A stretch of 64,000 bases of DNA from Diospyros lotus (lineage: Eukaryota > Streptophyta > Magnoliopsida > Ericales > Ebenaceae), in NCBI RefSeq assembly GCF_014633365.1, contig NC_068347.1:21784433-21848432 (forward strand), in the 5' to 3' direction. A program made the translations under genes and the position numbers. Positions 47,955 through 58,140 of this stretch are shown here, piece after piece (position 1 is the first letter of the stretch; the number at the start of each line of letters is the position of its first letter). Under the pieces are notes generated by a model. That model searched no databases, had not been told where the DNA came from, and saw nothing but the letters and a program-made list of their open reading frames with translations.

Positions 47955-48233
47955 TGTTGGCAGAATTTATTTTTTACTTGTTGGAATTATTTGATTAAAT
48001 GAGTCAGTAGTTAACGTAGTCAATAGTTTTTGTTGTTAGTGTTTGCCCTGTTTTTTAGGATTCAGTGGGAGAGTCGGTTACTAGTCAATAGGAAAGTGGT
48101 TATGCATGTGGAGTTTGATTTGTGGGTTGTAATGCCTATATAAAGGCAGCTCAGATGATCAATAGATTGTGCAAAAAAGTTCCTCTCTCTTCCAAAAATT
48201 AATCTGTTCTCTACAATTCTATTATCTTTATCG
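47955..48233 (+). repeat. 3' LTR of copia element 43431-48233
   Basis: Begins TGTTGGCAGAATTTATTTT after the polypurine tract; the terminal A has become G. Confidence 0.92.
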
Positions 48234-48840
48234 ATGCTTTCTTGGGTTTTATTTATAGGCTTCTCAAAGATTGAAAAAAAAACTAGCTGTTATTAGCTGT
48301 TGAAGCCTACAAAACTAACTATTAAAGAAATATGCGATAAAAACGGTTGACAAGCTCATAGAAACAATCGACATGGACAAAAACAGTCGATTGGTTTTTA
48401 TTTAGTAACTATCAACCTTGGTTGGTCGAGATCTTACATGTGATCAACTGACAAGATTGGAAAGTCGATCAATAGCTTCTAAGGGAACAATTTACTGATT
48501 TTTAAAGACAGTTAATAGTTTGCTTGCCTTTAACAGTCGAAAAACAAAGGTACAAAACGACCAACAATTTCACTAACATAGTCAACAGTTTTGACTTAAA
48601 AAAAAGTGTTCTGGATATGAAAAATATTTTGACACTCTTAACACATTTGATTTCAAAACAAATACTAAAAATTCATTTCAAAATAAATATATAAGATTTT
48701 GTAAACATTGAAAGCACATATAACCTTTGGTATTGATTGAATAAAATATTTTTCATTTTCAAAGATAAAATATAATTCATTTTCAAATCCCAAATATAAA
48801 AAGTTTTTTTTATCAAAACATCATCAAAAGCAAAATAGCA
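48234..48840 (-). repeat. Remainder of the 5' LTR of the SIRE-like element
   Basis: Continues the LTR interrupted at 43430 and aligns with 39449-40060 along its whole length, ending CAAAATAGCA. GTCGA/GTCGAT words occur at 48340-48560. Confidence 0.88.
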
Positions 48841-48997
48841 ATTAGGTCCTCAACTAGTGTAGGGGAAAATTATCGATATTCTTCGATTATTATTACTCAT
48901 TTTGATTGAAGGCTACAATCCCTTTCAATATTTTGGTCTCCAATTATGATTTGGGGGTTGAAAATTTAACCTTTAGGTGAAAGATGAATATAATAAC
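48841..48997 (-). pseudogene. Protease-RT linker remnant of the old Tat-like element
   Basis: The minus-strand translation includes FHLKVKFSTPKS and GIVAFNQNE, matching the region after gypsy protease (HLKLKFPTP..G....GDQ..AR.CY). It lies in the right order between the protease-like remnant near 55.0 kb and the RT at 31.9 kb. Confidence 0.55.
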
Positions 48998-49004
48998 AAA
49001 AGAA

Positions 49005-49166
49005 AAATATGTTAGCTTAAGAAATGGGGGTGAATTAAGCTCACCCTAAAAAAATTATACAAATGAGTAACAAAAATAGTAAGTTAAATATGTTATCTTA
49101 AGAATGGGGGTGAATTAAGCTCACCCTAAAAAAATTATACAAATGAGTAACAAAAATAGTAAGTTA
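49005..49166. repeat. 81-bp tandem duplication
   Basis: Two adjacent copies (AAATATGTTAGCTTAAGAAATGGG... and AAATATGTTATCTTAAGAATGGG...) with a period of about 81 bp and only a few differences, at the left end of the SIRE-like LTR. Confidence 0.9.
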
Positions 49167-49969
49167 AAAGCTGAAACAAATAAGGTAGAACACCAGAATT
49201 TTAGAGTGCTTTGCCCCCAACTACCTACATTCACTAGTTGAACACACTATTAAGGATTTGAATCACTTACTATACAATAGCTTTTCAAGAGGCTTAGCTA
49301 TAACCTTTACACAAGCTTTTTCAATGATCAAGTTGTAACCCTTACACCGTGTTTTTTATCATAGGCTAAAGTACAAACCCTTATAAATTGAGATAACTTA
49401 AAGTTTTGTAAACACTTGGGAGAAGCCTAAGCAAATTTTTAAGTTAAGTATACAAAGGGCTTCTCATAGAAAAGTTTCAGAGAGTACAAAGGATGGAATT
49501 ACTAAACATACAAGAACCTCTCTGAAAAAAATGAATTAAAAAGATGAGAACTGAATATTTTGATCTAAGCTTATCTTGACTTCAGTTCTTTTTCAGTTGA
49601 GAAATGTAAGTGTGTAGCTCAAACTTTCTTTTCTTGTTTGGTTATTTCATTTTCTACCTAAGAGTTAGGTATATATATATATATATATATATTTATAGGC
49701 TTCTGTTGGGATATTTCATCAAAGCCTTCAAACCATAAAAACTTTTTTTGTTTTGTTCCATGCCAAAAATCAATGCAACATGTCAATCATAAGCTTATTT
49801 AATACAAAATCATTCAAACAACATTTAATATAATTATGATTGTTTGGATTTGAGAAATTAGTTGCATTTAATTTAGTGCAATGGTTATAATTTTGAAATT
49901 TTGTGAGGATTAATTGATTAATATTAGAGATTAGTTTCTTAACAAAAATGATTACTTGATTAATATCAA

Positions 49970-51551
49970 TGTTGTTTTAATTTTTTGTATATTAGTTTTG
50001 ATGATGAAAAACATATTTTATTAAATCCCTAAGTCATGAATCAAGGTGGTGGTTTTCAACATAAATCAATTTTAATATCAAGTATTACTTTGTGTGAATG
50101 AAAACCAAATGAATTTCAAGTATCGAGATTTCAAAGTCATATTTTTCTAAGTCTGAAAGGTTAGCGCCTTATAAGGAGATATATATGAAAATATTTTCTT
50201 TTTAGAAAACTACCTCCCGGTAATTCAATAGCTAACATTCATTAGTGATAAAATGATTTTTAACAAATTTTTCAAGAAATAGAAAGTGTATATCTTGGAG
50301 GTGGTAAAATTACAAAATCCTAAGTTTGTACTAAAACCCAAATTTTACTTTCTTATTCTTATGGATTTTGATTTTTTAGATATTTTTATTGAATCCAAAT
50401 GGGGGGTACTTTCTTATTTACATTTATGTATTAAAGTAAATGGAAGGTAAAATATAAATTAAACAATCAAGTGTGCTTCTATATGTTATCTGTTAAATTT
50501 TCAGATTTTCCAAATGGATAGTCGACTATGTTGTTTAGTGCTGTCAACTATGCCTGTCAATAGTTGATTATGTTATTAAGGATAGTCGACTATGTTTGTA
50601 TAATCTGTCGACTATATATGGCTTTTGTCGACTATTTTTCGTTCTGTCGACTATCATGTAAGGATAGTCGACTATGGCTTTTCTTCTGTTGACTATATTT
50701 GTACATGATTTTCAAAATCTTCTTCATATTTTTGTATCTGTCGACTATGTCATTGTGTTTGTCGACTATGGGTAATATGTGTGAGAAGATAGTCGATTAT
50801 GCTTTCTTATCTGTCGACTATGCCTTGTTTTATTTGAAAATATAGTAAAAAATACATTATATTCTGTCGACTATCTCTTTTGCAGAAAGCTTCCAACGGC
50901 TAGTTTTTCAAATTTCAATAGTCACAAACGGTTGCATTTCTCTTCAATCTTTTGGGAAGCCTATATATACAACTCAAGAAGGATCAAGAGACGACTAATA
51001 GAAGGAAATGAGATGATCTAAATATTACAAATCATTTTATTCAAGCTTACAGTGTTCTGTGCTTTCATTGTTATATTTTTATATGCAAGACTTCGTTCTA
51101 TCATTGTAAATCTATTCTTAAGCCCAGTTTCCATTGTGAGAGAACTTCTAACTAAGAGTGTTAACTCTTAGCTTCTCTCTTTCATTTGTATTGTTGTTAC
51201 TTTCCTAACTTGTGTAGTTAGAGGGCCTATTTGAGTGGGAGGTTGTAATTCCTAGTTTCGGACTAGAGAACCTACTTGGTTTAAGTAGGGGGTTTTAGTG
51301 AATGGTTTGAAAAATCCTTAGTGAGGAGCTAAGGTAGTGGATTAGGCTTGGGTTAAGCCGAACCACTATAAATCCTTTGTGTTCTTCTTTTGTGCTTGTG
51401 TTTTTATTTCTTTTATTATATCAAACATTTCAATAATCCTCACTTGCATTAGATTTTCCATCAAAAAAGCTTTTAAGTTTCAAACTAAGTTTTTAAAATA
51501 ACCAATTCACCCCCCTTCTTGGTGTATGCCATAGCACCTCCTGGTCCAACA
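49970..51551 (+). repeat. Solo SIRE-like LTR, plus orientation
   Basis: 1582 bp, TGTTGTTTTAATTTTTTG...CCTGGTCCAACA, with the perfect duplication ATCAA (49965-49969 and 51552-51556). A CCTATATATACAAC promoter box lies at 50959. Between the LTR start and this box is the GTCGACTAT array. No internal domain or second LTR is attached, so it is a solo LTR from LTR-LTR recombination. Confidence 0.92.
50521..50875 (+). repeat. Interspersed GTCGACTAT array in the LTR U3
   Basis: Ten exact GTCGACTAT copies (50521, 50585, 50607, 50626, 50646, 50668, 50739, 50761, 50812, 50866) and four one- or two-mismatch versions in 355 bp, with irregular spacing of 15-75 bp and different spacer sequence. The core TAGTCGACTA is palindromic. 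It lies upstream of the TATA box. Confidence 0.93.
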
Positions 51552-51584
51552 ATCAAGCCTTAGTCAATTAACCTCAATTGTTAC

Positions 51585-52150
51585 TTGAGTAATTTTTAGT
51601 AGAAATTCTTAATCGATTAATATACTTGGACAGTCAATTAATATCATTGTGATTCGTCCAAGTGATCTTTTACTCAATTAATGACTATAATTAGTCGATT
51701 ATTTCAACAAGATCTTTAAACACTTGTAGAATTAATAGGATAGTACTCGATTATCTTTTCCCTTACTCGATTAAACTTGAAGAGTACATCTATTATACCT
51801 TGTTCTTAGACACATTAATATTACTCAAATATAATAACAAGTTACTTGATTGTTTTGCTAATAATTGAGATGTTAGTCGATTAATATACAAGCTACTTGA
51901 TTAATTTACTGATACTTGAGATGTTAGTCGATTAATATTCGAATCTACTCGATTAATTAACTTCAGTTTGATGTTACTCGACTAATATAGGATATTACTT
52001 GAGTTATTGACTTATGTTGAATTTGAATTCTAAACTCCAGATTATCATTATTCAATTAATTTAGGATTAATAGTCGAGTGTTTTGGTTGAACTTTTTAAA
52101 CTGAAGTTCTCGGTTCTTTATACTTGATTAACTCACAATTTTACTCGACT
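51585..52150 (-). repeat. Interspersed TCGATTAAT array in the second SIRE-like LTR
   Basis: About a dozen words of the type (C/G)TCGATTAAT and near variants (e.g. 51610, 51690, 51735, 51760, 51868, 51928, 51949) with irregular spacing, in the U3 equivalent of this LTR. Confidence 0.8.
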
Positions 52151-52265
52151 TTCAAATTAGTTGAATTGTTGATGTCTTGATTATGTGTTTTGTACTTATT
52201 TAACACATGTTTTGTAAGAAGTATCAAAATCAAATAACTCAACAATAACTTTAAGGGTGTTTAGT

Positions 52266-54983
52266 TGTAACGCCTCACTTTTCCGGGAGCGTTATGACTT
52301 GGGACAATTCCAGGACAATAATTTTTTTTTTCTTTCAAACTTAATTCTAAATCACATCATACCTCGAATCTGTCCCAGAATTCCCATACATTAATCTCGA
52401 AAGAGAATCACTATACACATCAAATGCGGAGGCAAAGATCGAAACCTGATATCTTAACATTGATCATAAATCAATTCTTACATCTTCATTAACCACAAGG
52501 ATATACATCAACATTCCTTAAAACATTCAGATTTCAAAGTAGCAGAACTTAAATACATGGGCTACATAACATACGTTTCACTCTTCATGCACTCTGCTAA
52601 GTGCCATTTCATGCCTCATTTATCCTTGAATCTGCTACAATCTCCACCCGGAACGTTTGAATATTCCAGGGGCAAAACCCAAGTTAGATGATGAATCATC
52701 TAAGTAAGGGTACATAATGCTATGTCATGTGTGTATGCAATGTCTTACCTCGTAGGTGTCAACTGCACCCCTCATGTTACCTACCATTTTAGCGGCCCCC
52801 TCTTTCGAAGCCGAGGTGTATGGGTGCACCTTTGGTAAAGTAGCGGTGCCAGTTCGTACTCCCTACAGCCTCAAATGCGAGTGATCAATGATATCAACGT
52901 GTATTTATGCATTTCATAGTCATGTCATGTATGCAGTCTACGTGCTGGATACATATCAGCGCATGTCAATATAATGAAAACATTTTCGAGGAACATAAAC
53001 TACTTATAAACCAAGTGTTTTCCATAAAACTAACTTCAATTGGGTAGTACCACTTACCTTTCTCAAGCTTATCGGGCTACCTCGATATCCGTGCCTCGAC
53101 TCGTGCATCGCCTCGATTTGTGTGCCAACCTCAAAATTCGACAAGTCACTTCAACTTATTCCTCAAAGCATCCTAATCACCATAATTTAATTAAACATTA
53201 AAATCTATTTTTCCATAATTTCTGGCATTTTCTACCATTTTTTCTCTATTTCTCCCTAATTTTCCTCAAAAAATCCAAACTAAATATTTCTAAAATATTT
53301 TCTCAAATATTTCACTACGACAATTCATAAAATAATATTCTTGAATTTCTGGAATTTTTTACTCACCTTGATTTAGCCTCTCAGGCTTTCTTGGTATGCG
53401 TGCCCTGATCTCAAAATACGTGCCCGAATCATTTTCTTGTCTAAAATCTCCGGAATAACCATAAAACTCTATTTCCTATTTTTCAGAAATTGTTTCCACA
53501 TTTCCTCTATTTTTCCTATTTTTTCTTCCATTTTCTTTTCTTTTCTATTTCTTTTTCTTTTTTTCTTTTATTTCTCCTCTTCTTCTCCACCTTTTTCTTC
53601 CTCCTCCCGCTTGCAACTCCATCTTCTCTTCTTCTTCTTCTTCTTCTTCTTCTTTTTTTTCTCCTTTCTTTTCTTTCTTTCTTCTTCTTCTTCCCTTCTT
53701 CTCTTCATTTTCTTCCTCTTACCAACGTTGCCTACAACTCGTGAACAGGGGCTGTGCACGGCCGCCGCTCGCCACCCACTTCCGCTGCCATTGCCGGCTG
53801 CATCTCACCTCGACGAACGCCCTCGGCCTTGCTAGACCACCGCCTCCTCGCTGGTAGCTTCTCCTCGCGGCTGCCAGCCACTTGCTGCCCACGGCCCCCT
53901 CGCTGTAACGCGCTGCCATGGCAGCCCCTATTCGAGCTTACGGCTGCAACCGGCTAGCCTTCGGCCTCATCTTACCGGCCTCCACGAGTTTCTTTGCTCG
54001 TTTATGCTGTCTGGACCTCGCCCCAGCTGCTGTCAGTCGCGCCTTGCTTCACTCGAACTTGCGGATTGGCCATGGCCGCTTAGAGCTCACTGTCATGGCC
54101 GAGTTCGGCCATCTCAAGCTTGGCCTCCGCTTCAGCCTCCAATCTCTCCACCTCTCGAGCTCTCGACCAAGCTCTCGCGAGCTATCTCTCTCTCTCTGCT
54201 ATCGGCCACAACTCCTTGCTACAAATGGCCGATTGCTTTTCCTCTCTATTTATAGGCACTCGGCTGCTCCTCACCTCACTGCCCATAACATCTAACGGCC
54301 ATTCCTCTTAGCGTGAAGGTCACTCAAGTGGCAGCCATCAGATTGCAGGATATGGAGCTTGCAGGGCATGGCTGATTGAATTTGCAGAGGGCGTGGCCCT
54401 TGCGTGCTACTACATGCATATATATATAATTATATATATAACTATATATTAAACTATAATAATAGAAAATTTACATATTTTAATCTAGAAATTTATCCCT
54501 ATTTCACTTATAAAATACCTTAATTGCAAATATGCCCTCAAATACTGAATTAAATTGCATTATAATACCGAAAACGCAAAATTAATAGCTTTAAAGTTAC
54601 TCGATTTAAACGATTTTGTCTCAGTGTCCTCATCAGGCTATCGTTTCATCCTAAAACCACTGAAGGGTTGCTCATTACGCAAAACCGGAGCCCCCTAGGG
54701 TTCCGTTGATTTTTCGGAAGTCTCCTACCACGATTCGGTTTTACAACCTAAATGGCAGCTGTATTTTAGCTGTACCAAAAACTGTTCCCGATCCGATTTC
54801 TTTTGATACCATAAATCCTAACTCGGAACTCATATCGAGACCATATCATTTTCCTTAGACAATTTCACTCCGAGGCATTCCCTACAGTTGATTTGGTACC
54901 TAAAATTGCTATAAAACTAATTTTTCGATGTTCTAAACTCATCGAAATTACGTGGCAACCTCATACGAACATGGGGTATTACA
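52266..54983 (-). repeat. Solo gypsy-type LTR (2.7 kb)
   Basis: Ends TGTAACGCCTCAC and GGGGTATTACA with the perfect duplication TTAGT (52261-52265 and 54984-54988). On the minus strand it starts TGTAATACCCCATG. It is the same family as 26154-28956 (shared CCTGGAATATTCAAA and TTAGATGATTCAT blocks) but reversed. It contains a pyrimidine-rich run (53500-53720, TTC/TTTTC) and a GC-rich stretch (53740-54300). ORFs there, up to 132 codons, are compositional. Confidence 0.9.
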
Positions 54984-55868
54984 TTAGTGATAACATCATA
55001 ATTGTTAGACCCTTGTATTACCATAAATTTCATTATAATAGTCCTTTATCGATTGGGTAAAGTGATGACTCCCCTCAAAGTTACAACTTGTCCATTGAAT
55101 TTGATGAGTGATCTTGAGGGTTGTAACTGCTTTAGGTCTAAATTTAATTGGTCGAAGGCTTTGGAAAATAAGACATTAGCTACATTACTAATGTTTATAA
55201 TAATATAGAATACCTCATAATTATCGATAATTGCCTTTTTGACAATTGGGTTGCTGTGGTGGCAACGTCACTTGTTCCAAATCTTCTTCAAAGAAGGAGA
55301 TGGAAAAACAGGGTCAATTCGAGGTCTCTTCTCCACATGTAGTATCTCCTTAAAGCGAGAAACGAATTGTTGTTCTACCCTAGTTCTTTGTCATAGTAGA
55401 GATCTTTTATAAATTGTGTGGATTGCCCCTTATGTGTTTTTTAGATAAGGAGGATCTTTAGTGGGGTTACCTCCTCCTTAGTGATCTCTTCGCAATAGGT
55501 TCTTAATCTCTTTGTTAACTTTTAGCAGTCATTTGTGTGATGTCTTGTAGGTATATTCACAATATTTAGTGAGATATGGCTTTGGTACTAGTATATTTCC
55601 TTTAAGAGGCCTTTATGCTTGAAGTTAGAAATTACCACTAACATTTGCAAGAACTTGCGATGAAGGTCAGTTTTAAGAGACATGCTCCAGGATCGACGCT
55701 TGCCCCTCTAATTTGATGAATTGTCTATTTTCTTCTCCTTGGTATTCCAAGTATAAGGCTTATCTTTCTTTCTTTCTTCTTTTTTTTTTTTCTAGTTTTC
55801 CACTGTCAACATAGACTTCCCTGGCAAAGTGTTGTTCTTCTACATTGGCACAACGAATGAATATATAA
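54984..55868 (-). pseudogene. gag C-terminus and protease remnant of the old Tat-like element
   Basis: Minus-strand pieces: PKPYLTKYCEYTYKTSHK (compare YCRFHRDHGHDT in gypsy Gag), KEIKNLLRRDH (compare EIEALIRRG), and near the left end LIKFNGQVVTLRGVITLPN followed by KFMVIQGSNNYDVI (compare IGFNGE...GSITLPV...F.VVD..SAYNVILG). The order fits the end of Gag and the protease. Multiple stops and frameshifts. Confidence 0.75.
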
Positions 55869-56334
55869 GATTGCATTCTCTTTACTTTTCAATTTTTAGT
55901 TCTGAGTTTTGAATTCATTTTTAGTTTTTTATTTTGGTAGTCTATTTTCAGAGAATTAAAAACTCACTCTCTTTAAAATTTTGAAAATAAATTTTTAATA
56001 ATATTTTATTCAATAAATTTGATTATTCAGTAAATTATAAATATTTAATGTTAATATATTATTAAAAAACTTACATACATTTTAAACTTAATGAATTTTG
56101 TAATATTTTTCCCATTACAATAATAAAATATGAATAAATAAATAAATGTGTTTTGAGTTTAGAGTTTGTTTTGGATGAAAACACTCAAAACAACTTTTTG
56201 TTGTTTTGAGTTTTTTTTACAATTATTTTTATTTTCAAAAATATATTTTTAAAAACAACAAAAAGAACGCATTTTTATTATTTTAAAAAATTAAAAACTA
56301 AAAATGATTTGAAAATACTAAAGAGAACGCAACC
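55869..56334. mobile_element. PIF/Harbinger-type MITE
   Basis: 466 bp with inverted ends GATTGCATTCTCTTTAC and GGTTGCGTTCTCTTTAG (reverse complement of the right end) and the 3-bp duplication TAA (55866-55868 and 56335-56337). The interior is AT-rich and partly self-complementary (TTTTTAGTTTTTTATTTT near the left end, its complement near the right), with no ORF. It interrupts the gag remnant of the old Tat-like element. Confidence 0.75.
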
Positions 56335-56337
56335 TAA

Positions 56338-56424
56338 TCCGTTTAACATTTTTTTTTTTGCATGTTTTTCAATAGAGAGAAAACAAAACTAGTATTTTTT
56401 AATTCATTAGATATAGTTGCAATT
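56338..56424 (-). pseudogene. Short gag remnant between two insertions
   Basis: The minus-strand frame gives ISNELKNTSFVFSLLKNM, comparable to the gypsy Gag stretch (F..GL....FAFSLAKNPP). It joins the gag pieces on either side of the copia element and the MITE. Confidence 0.55.
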
Positions 56425-57148
56425 TGTTGGCTGTGAAGCACACAATGACACCGTTTTCACTTAAGGACCCGGGCAGGAGGGTCGGCTACAACCATTACCA
56501 CGTGGCAGTGGAGGGCAGCTTGGTAACCGCCCGGGCGTCCTTCATCTCAATCGTGCTTCTTGTCTCGTCCTTGTGCAATCTGGACCGTTGATGCTGCCTT
56601 TTATCTGGTGCAATCCAAGCCATTCAAATGCATCATGTGACCCCTATTTATTTACTGTGCATTGGGATGTGTAATTGAGAGATGAGAGAGAGAGAGAGAG
56701 TGTGTGTGTGTGTGTGTAGACGCTTAGGGCTCGAAGGGTCTTTCTCATTCTTGATTCAGACTCTCTTTGGCTCCTTCTGGTCTTCTCTCTGGTTTAAATA
56801 GGGTAAGCCTCTGATCTATTTCTTATTATGGTTTTGAGGCGATTTTAATAGAGAACCAATCTCTGTAAATAAGAGTGATTATGAGGTTTGTATTCAGTGT
56901 GTTTGTAAACCCTATTTTTATCTCCGATAGTGCAGTGAACTCTCCTTTACCGGAGCTCAACGTGGACGCAGCCCTTTCAAGTGAACCACAGTAAATCTCT
57001 CATGTTGTTTTTGCTTTCCAGCATTTTTATTCATATTTGTTTGCGATGTATGTTGGTTTTCGATTTCGGCTCTATTAAATGTTGGAAAAGGTATTTAAGT
57101 GATTCAAAGTTTGTGTATGTGTTTGGGTTGCTCTCTGTTTCCGCAACA
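56425..57148 (+). repeat. 5' LTR of copia element 56425-62204
   Basis: TGTTGGCTGTGAAGCACAC...TCCGCAACA. It holds a (GA)n(GT)n run at about 56686-56719. Confidence 0.93.
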
Positions 57149-57358
57149 ACTGGTATTAGAGCCATTTCTTTGATACGCACTGTGTGAGTCCTTGATTATT
57201 TTCTAATCCACTCAGAGTCGGTTTAGGGTTGTTAGTAGCTTGGTTAATCCTACTTCTGAGCCTCTAGGGTTTTCTGAAAAGTCACGGTCAGTGGGTCTTT
57301 ACTATGTGTCTTTGTCAGTGTCTAGAGTTTCATTAGGATACCTTGGTGCAAGGCAAAG

Positions 57359-58140
57359 ATGATAACAACCCGATTTGAAATCGGAACATTTAATGGAAAT
57401 GGGGATTTCGGAAGTTGGAAAAAGAAGATGAGAGTATTACTCTCTCATCACAAAGTGCTTATTGCACTTGAACCGGATGATAAAAAATGGTCCACTGAGC
57501 AATCATCCAGGACCAATGAGATGAGGGAGGAGGCATTCAACCTGATATTTCTTCATTTGGGGGATACTGTTATTAGAAAGGTAGACGGTATGACTAACCC
57601 CCTTGGTTTATGGAATAGGCTTGAATCTTTGTATGCTGTTATTTCTGCTCCTAACTTAGTTTATTTGAAATGTATGCTATTCAATTTTAAAATGAATGCA
57701 TCGAAATCTATGAATGACAATATAGATGAATTTACTAAACTTGCATTAATGTTAAGAGGAATTAACCAAGCCTTAAGGGATACTAGTGAGGCAAGATATT
57801 ATTAAACTCATTACCTGATGATTACAATGTAGTTAAACATGCTTAATAGTACACTGGTATTGTGCTTACATTAGAACTTGTAATTTTTTGTATCAAGGCT
57901 AGGGAATTAGAACTTCACACTTCTAAAAAACCTGGTAACAACTTATTTGGAAAGGGAAAATTTGAAAAAGGTCAGAGTAGTCCTAACAACAATCAGAATG
58001 GGGGTATAGGGCATAAGGGAAAACAAAATGGAAAGAAAGGAAAACAAAAACAATCTAAATGGAAATGCTACCACTATGGAAAAGAGGGTCAAATCAAAAA
58101 ATACTGTTATGATTTCATTAAGAAACAAAAACAGGGTGGG
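57359..58140 (+). pseudogene. copia gag remnant
   Basis: Starts at the ATG at 57359 (MITTRFEIGTFNGNGDFGSW, a DUF4219/UBN2-like start; KMRVLLSHHKVLIAL follows) and is open for 148 codons to the stop at 57803; a second open frame from 57862 continues through a lysine/glycine/asparagine-rich linker to the knuckle CYHYGKEGQIKKYCY near 58069, where the second Cys is Tyr. Two stops (57803, 57844) separate the parts. Confidence 0.87.

Larger units (their letters stand above)
43431..48233 (+). mobile_element. Ty1/copia element inserted in the SIRE-like 5' LTR
   Basis: LTRs 43431-43709 and 47955-48233 (279 bp each). Target duplication ATACT (43426-43430) versus ATGCT (48234-48238); the empty-site sequence CTAATGCTTTCTTGGG is visible in the sister LTR at 39447. 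The primer site TGGTATCAAAGCTTG starts at 43711, and the purine-rich AAGGAAGGGAT ends at 47954. The 3' LTR ends TCG instead of TCA. The LTRs differ at about 23 of 279 positions by eye (about 8%). Coding regions are degenerate. Confidence 0.93.
32038..48840 (-). mobile_element. SIRE-like copia element reduced to gag, with nested insertions
   Basis: Minus-strand element. Left end TGTTGGGTTGGCAC at 32038 preceded by GTTAG; right end AAAATAGCA at 48840 followed by ATTAG (one mismatch between the duplications). The 3' LTR is 32038-40060 (interrupted by 32433-39278); the 5' LTR remnant is split around the copia element (43386-43430 and 48234-48840). Internal DNA (40061-43385) has a polypurine tract (AAAAGGGGAGAGA, RC near 40061-40073), a gag fragment and no pol. 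Later insertions are a hAT transposon and a copia element. The pol deletion makes it non-autonomous. Confidence 0.85.
49010..52244 (-). repeat. Second SIRE-like LTR, minus orientation, interrupted by a solo LTR
   Basis: Left start near 49010 (TGTTAGCTTAAG...GGGGGTGAATTAAGC); right end CAAATAACTCAACA at 52244. The body carries GTGCTTTGCCCCCAACTACC and an (AT)n run with TTTATAGG near 49670-49700, the reverse of a TATA region. It resumes at 51557 after the solo LTR. Duplication not resolved, so the left boundary is approximate. Confidence 0.65.

Noticed and set aside
53437..54311. Overlapping plus-strand ORFs of up to 132 codons (Phe/Ser/Leu-rich, then Ala/Arg/Leu-rich)
   Set aside because: They lie inside the solo LTR 52266-54983; the first is a translated TTC/TTTTC run, the others reflect GC-rich composition. 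No domain and no splice context.
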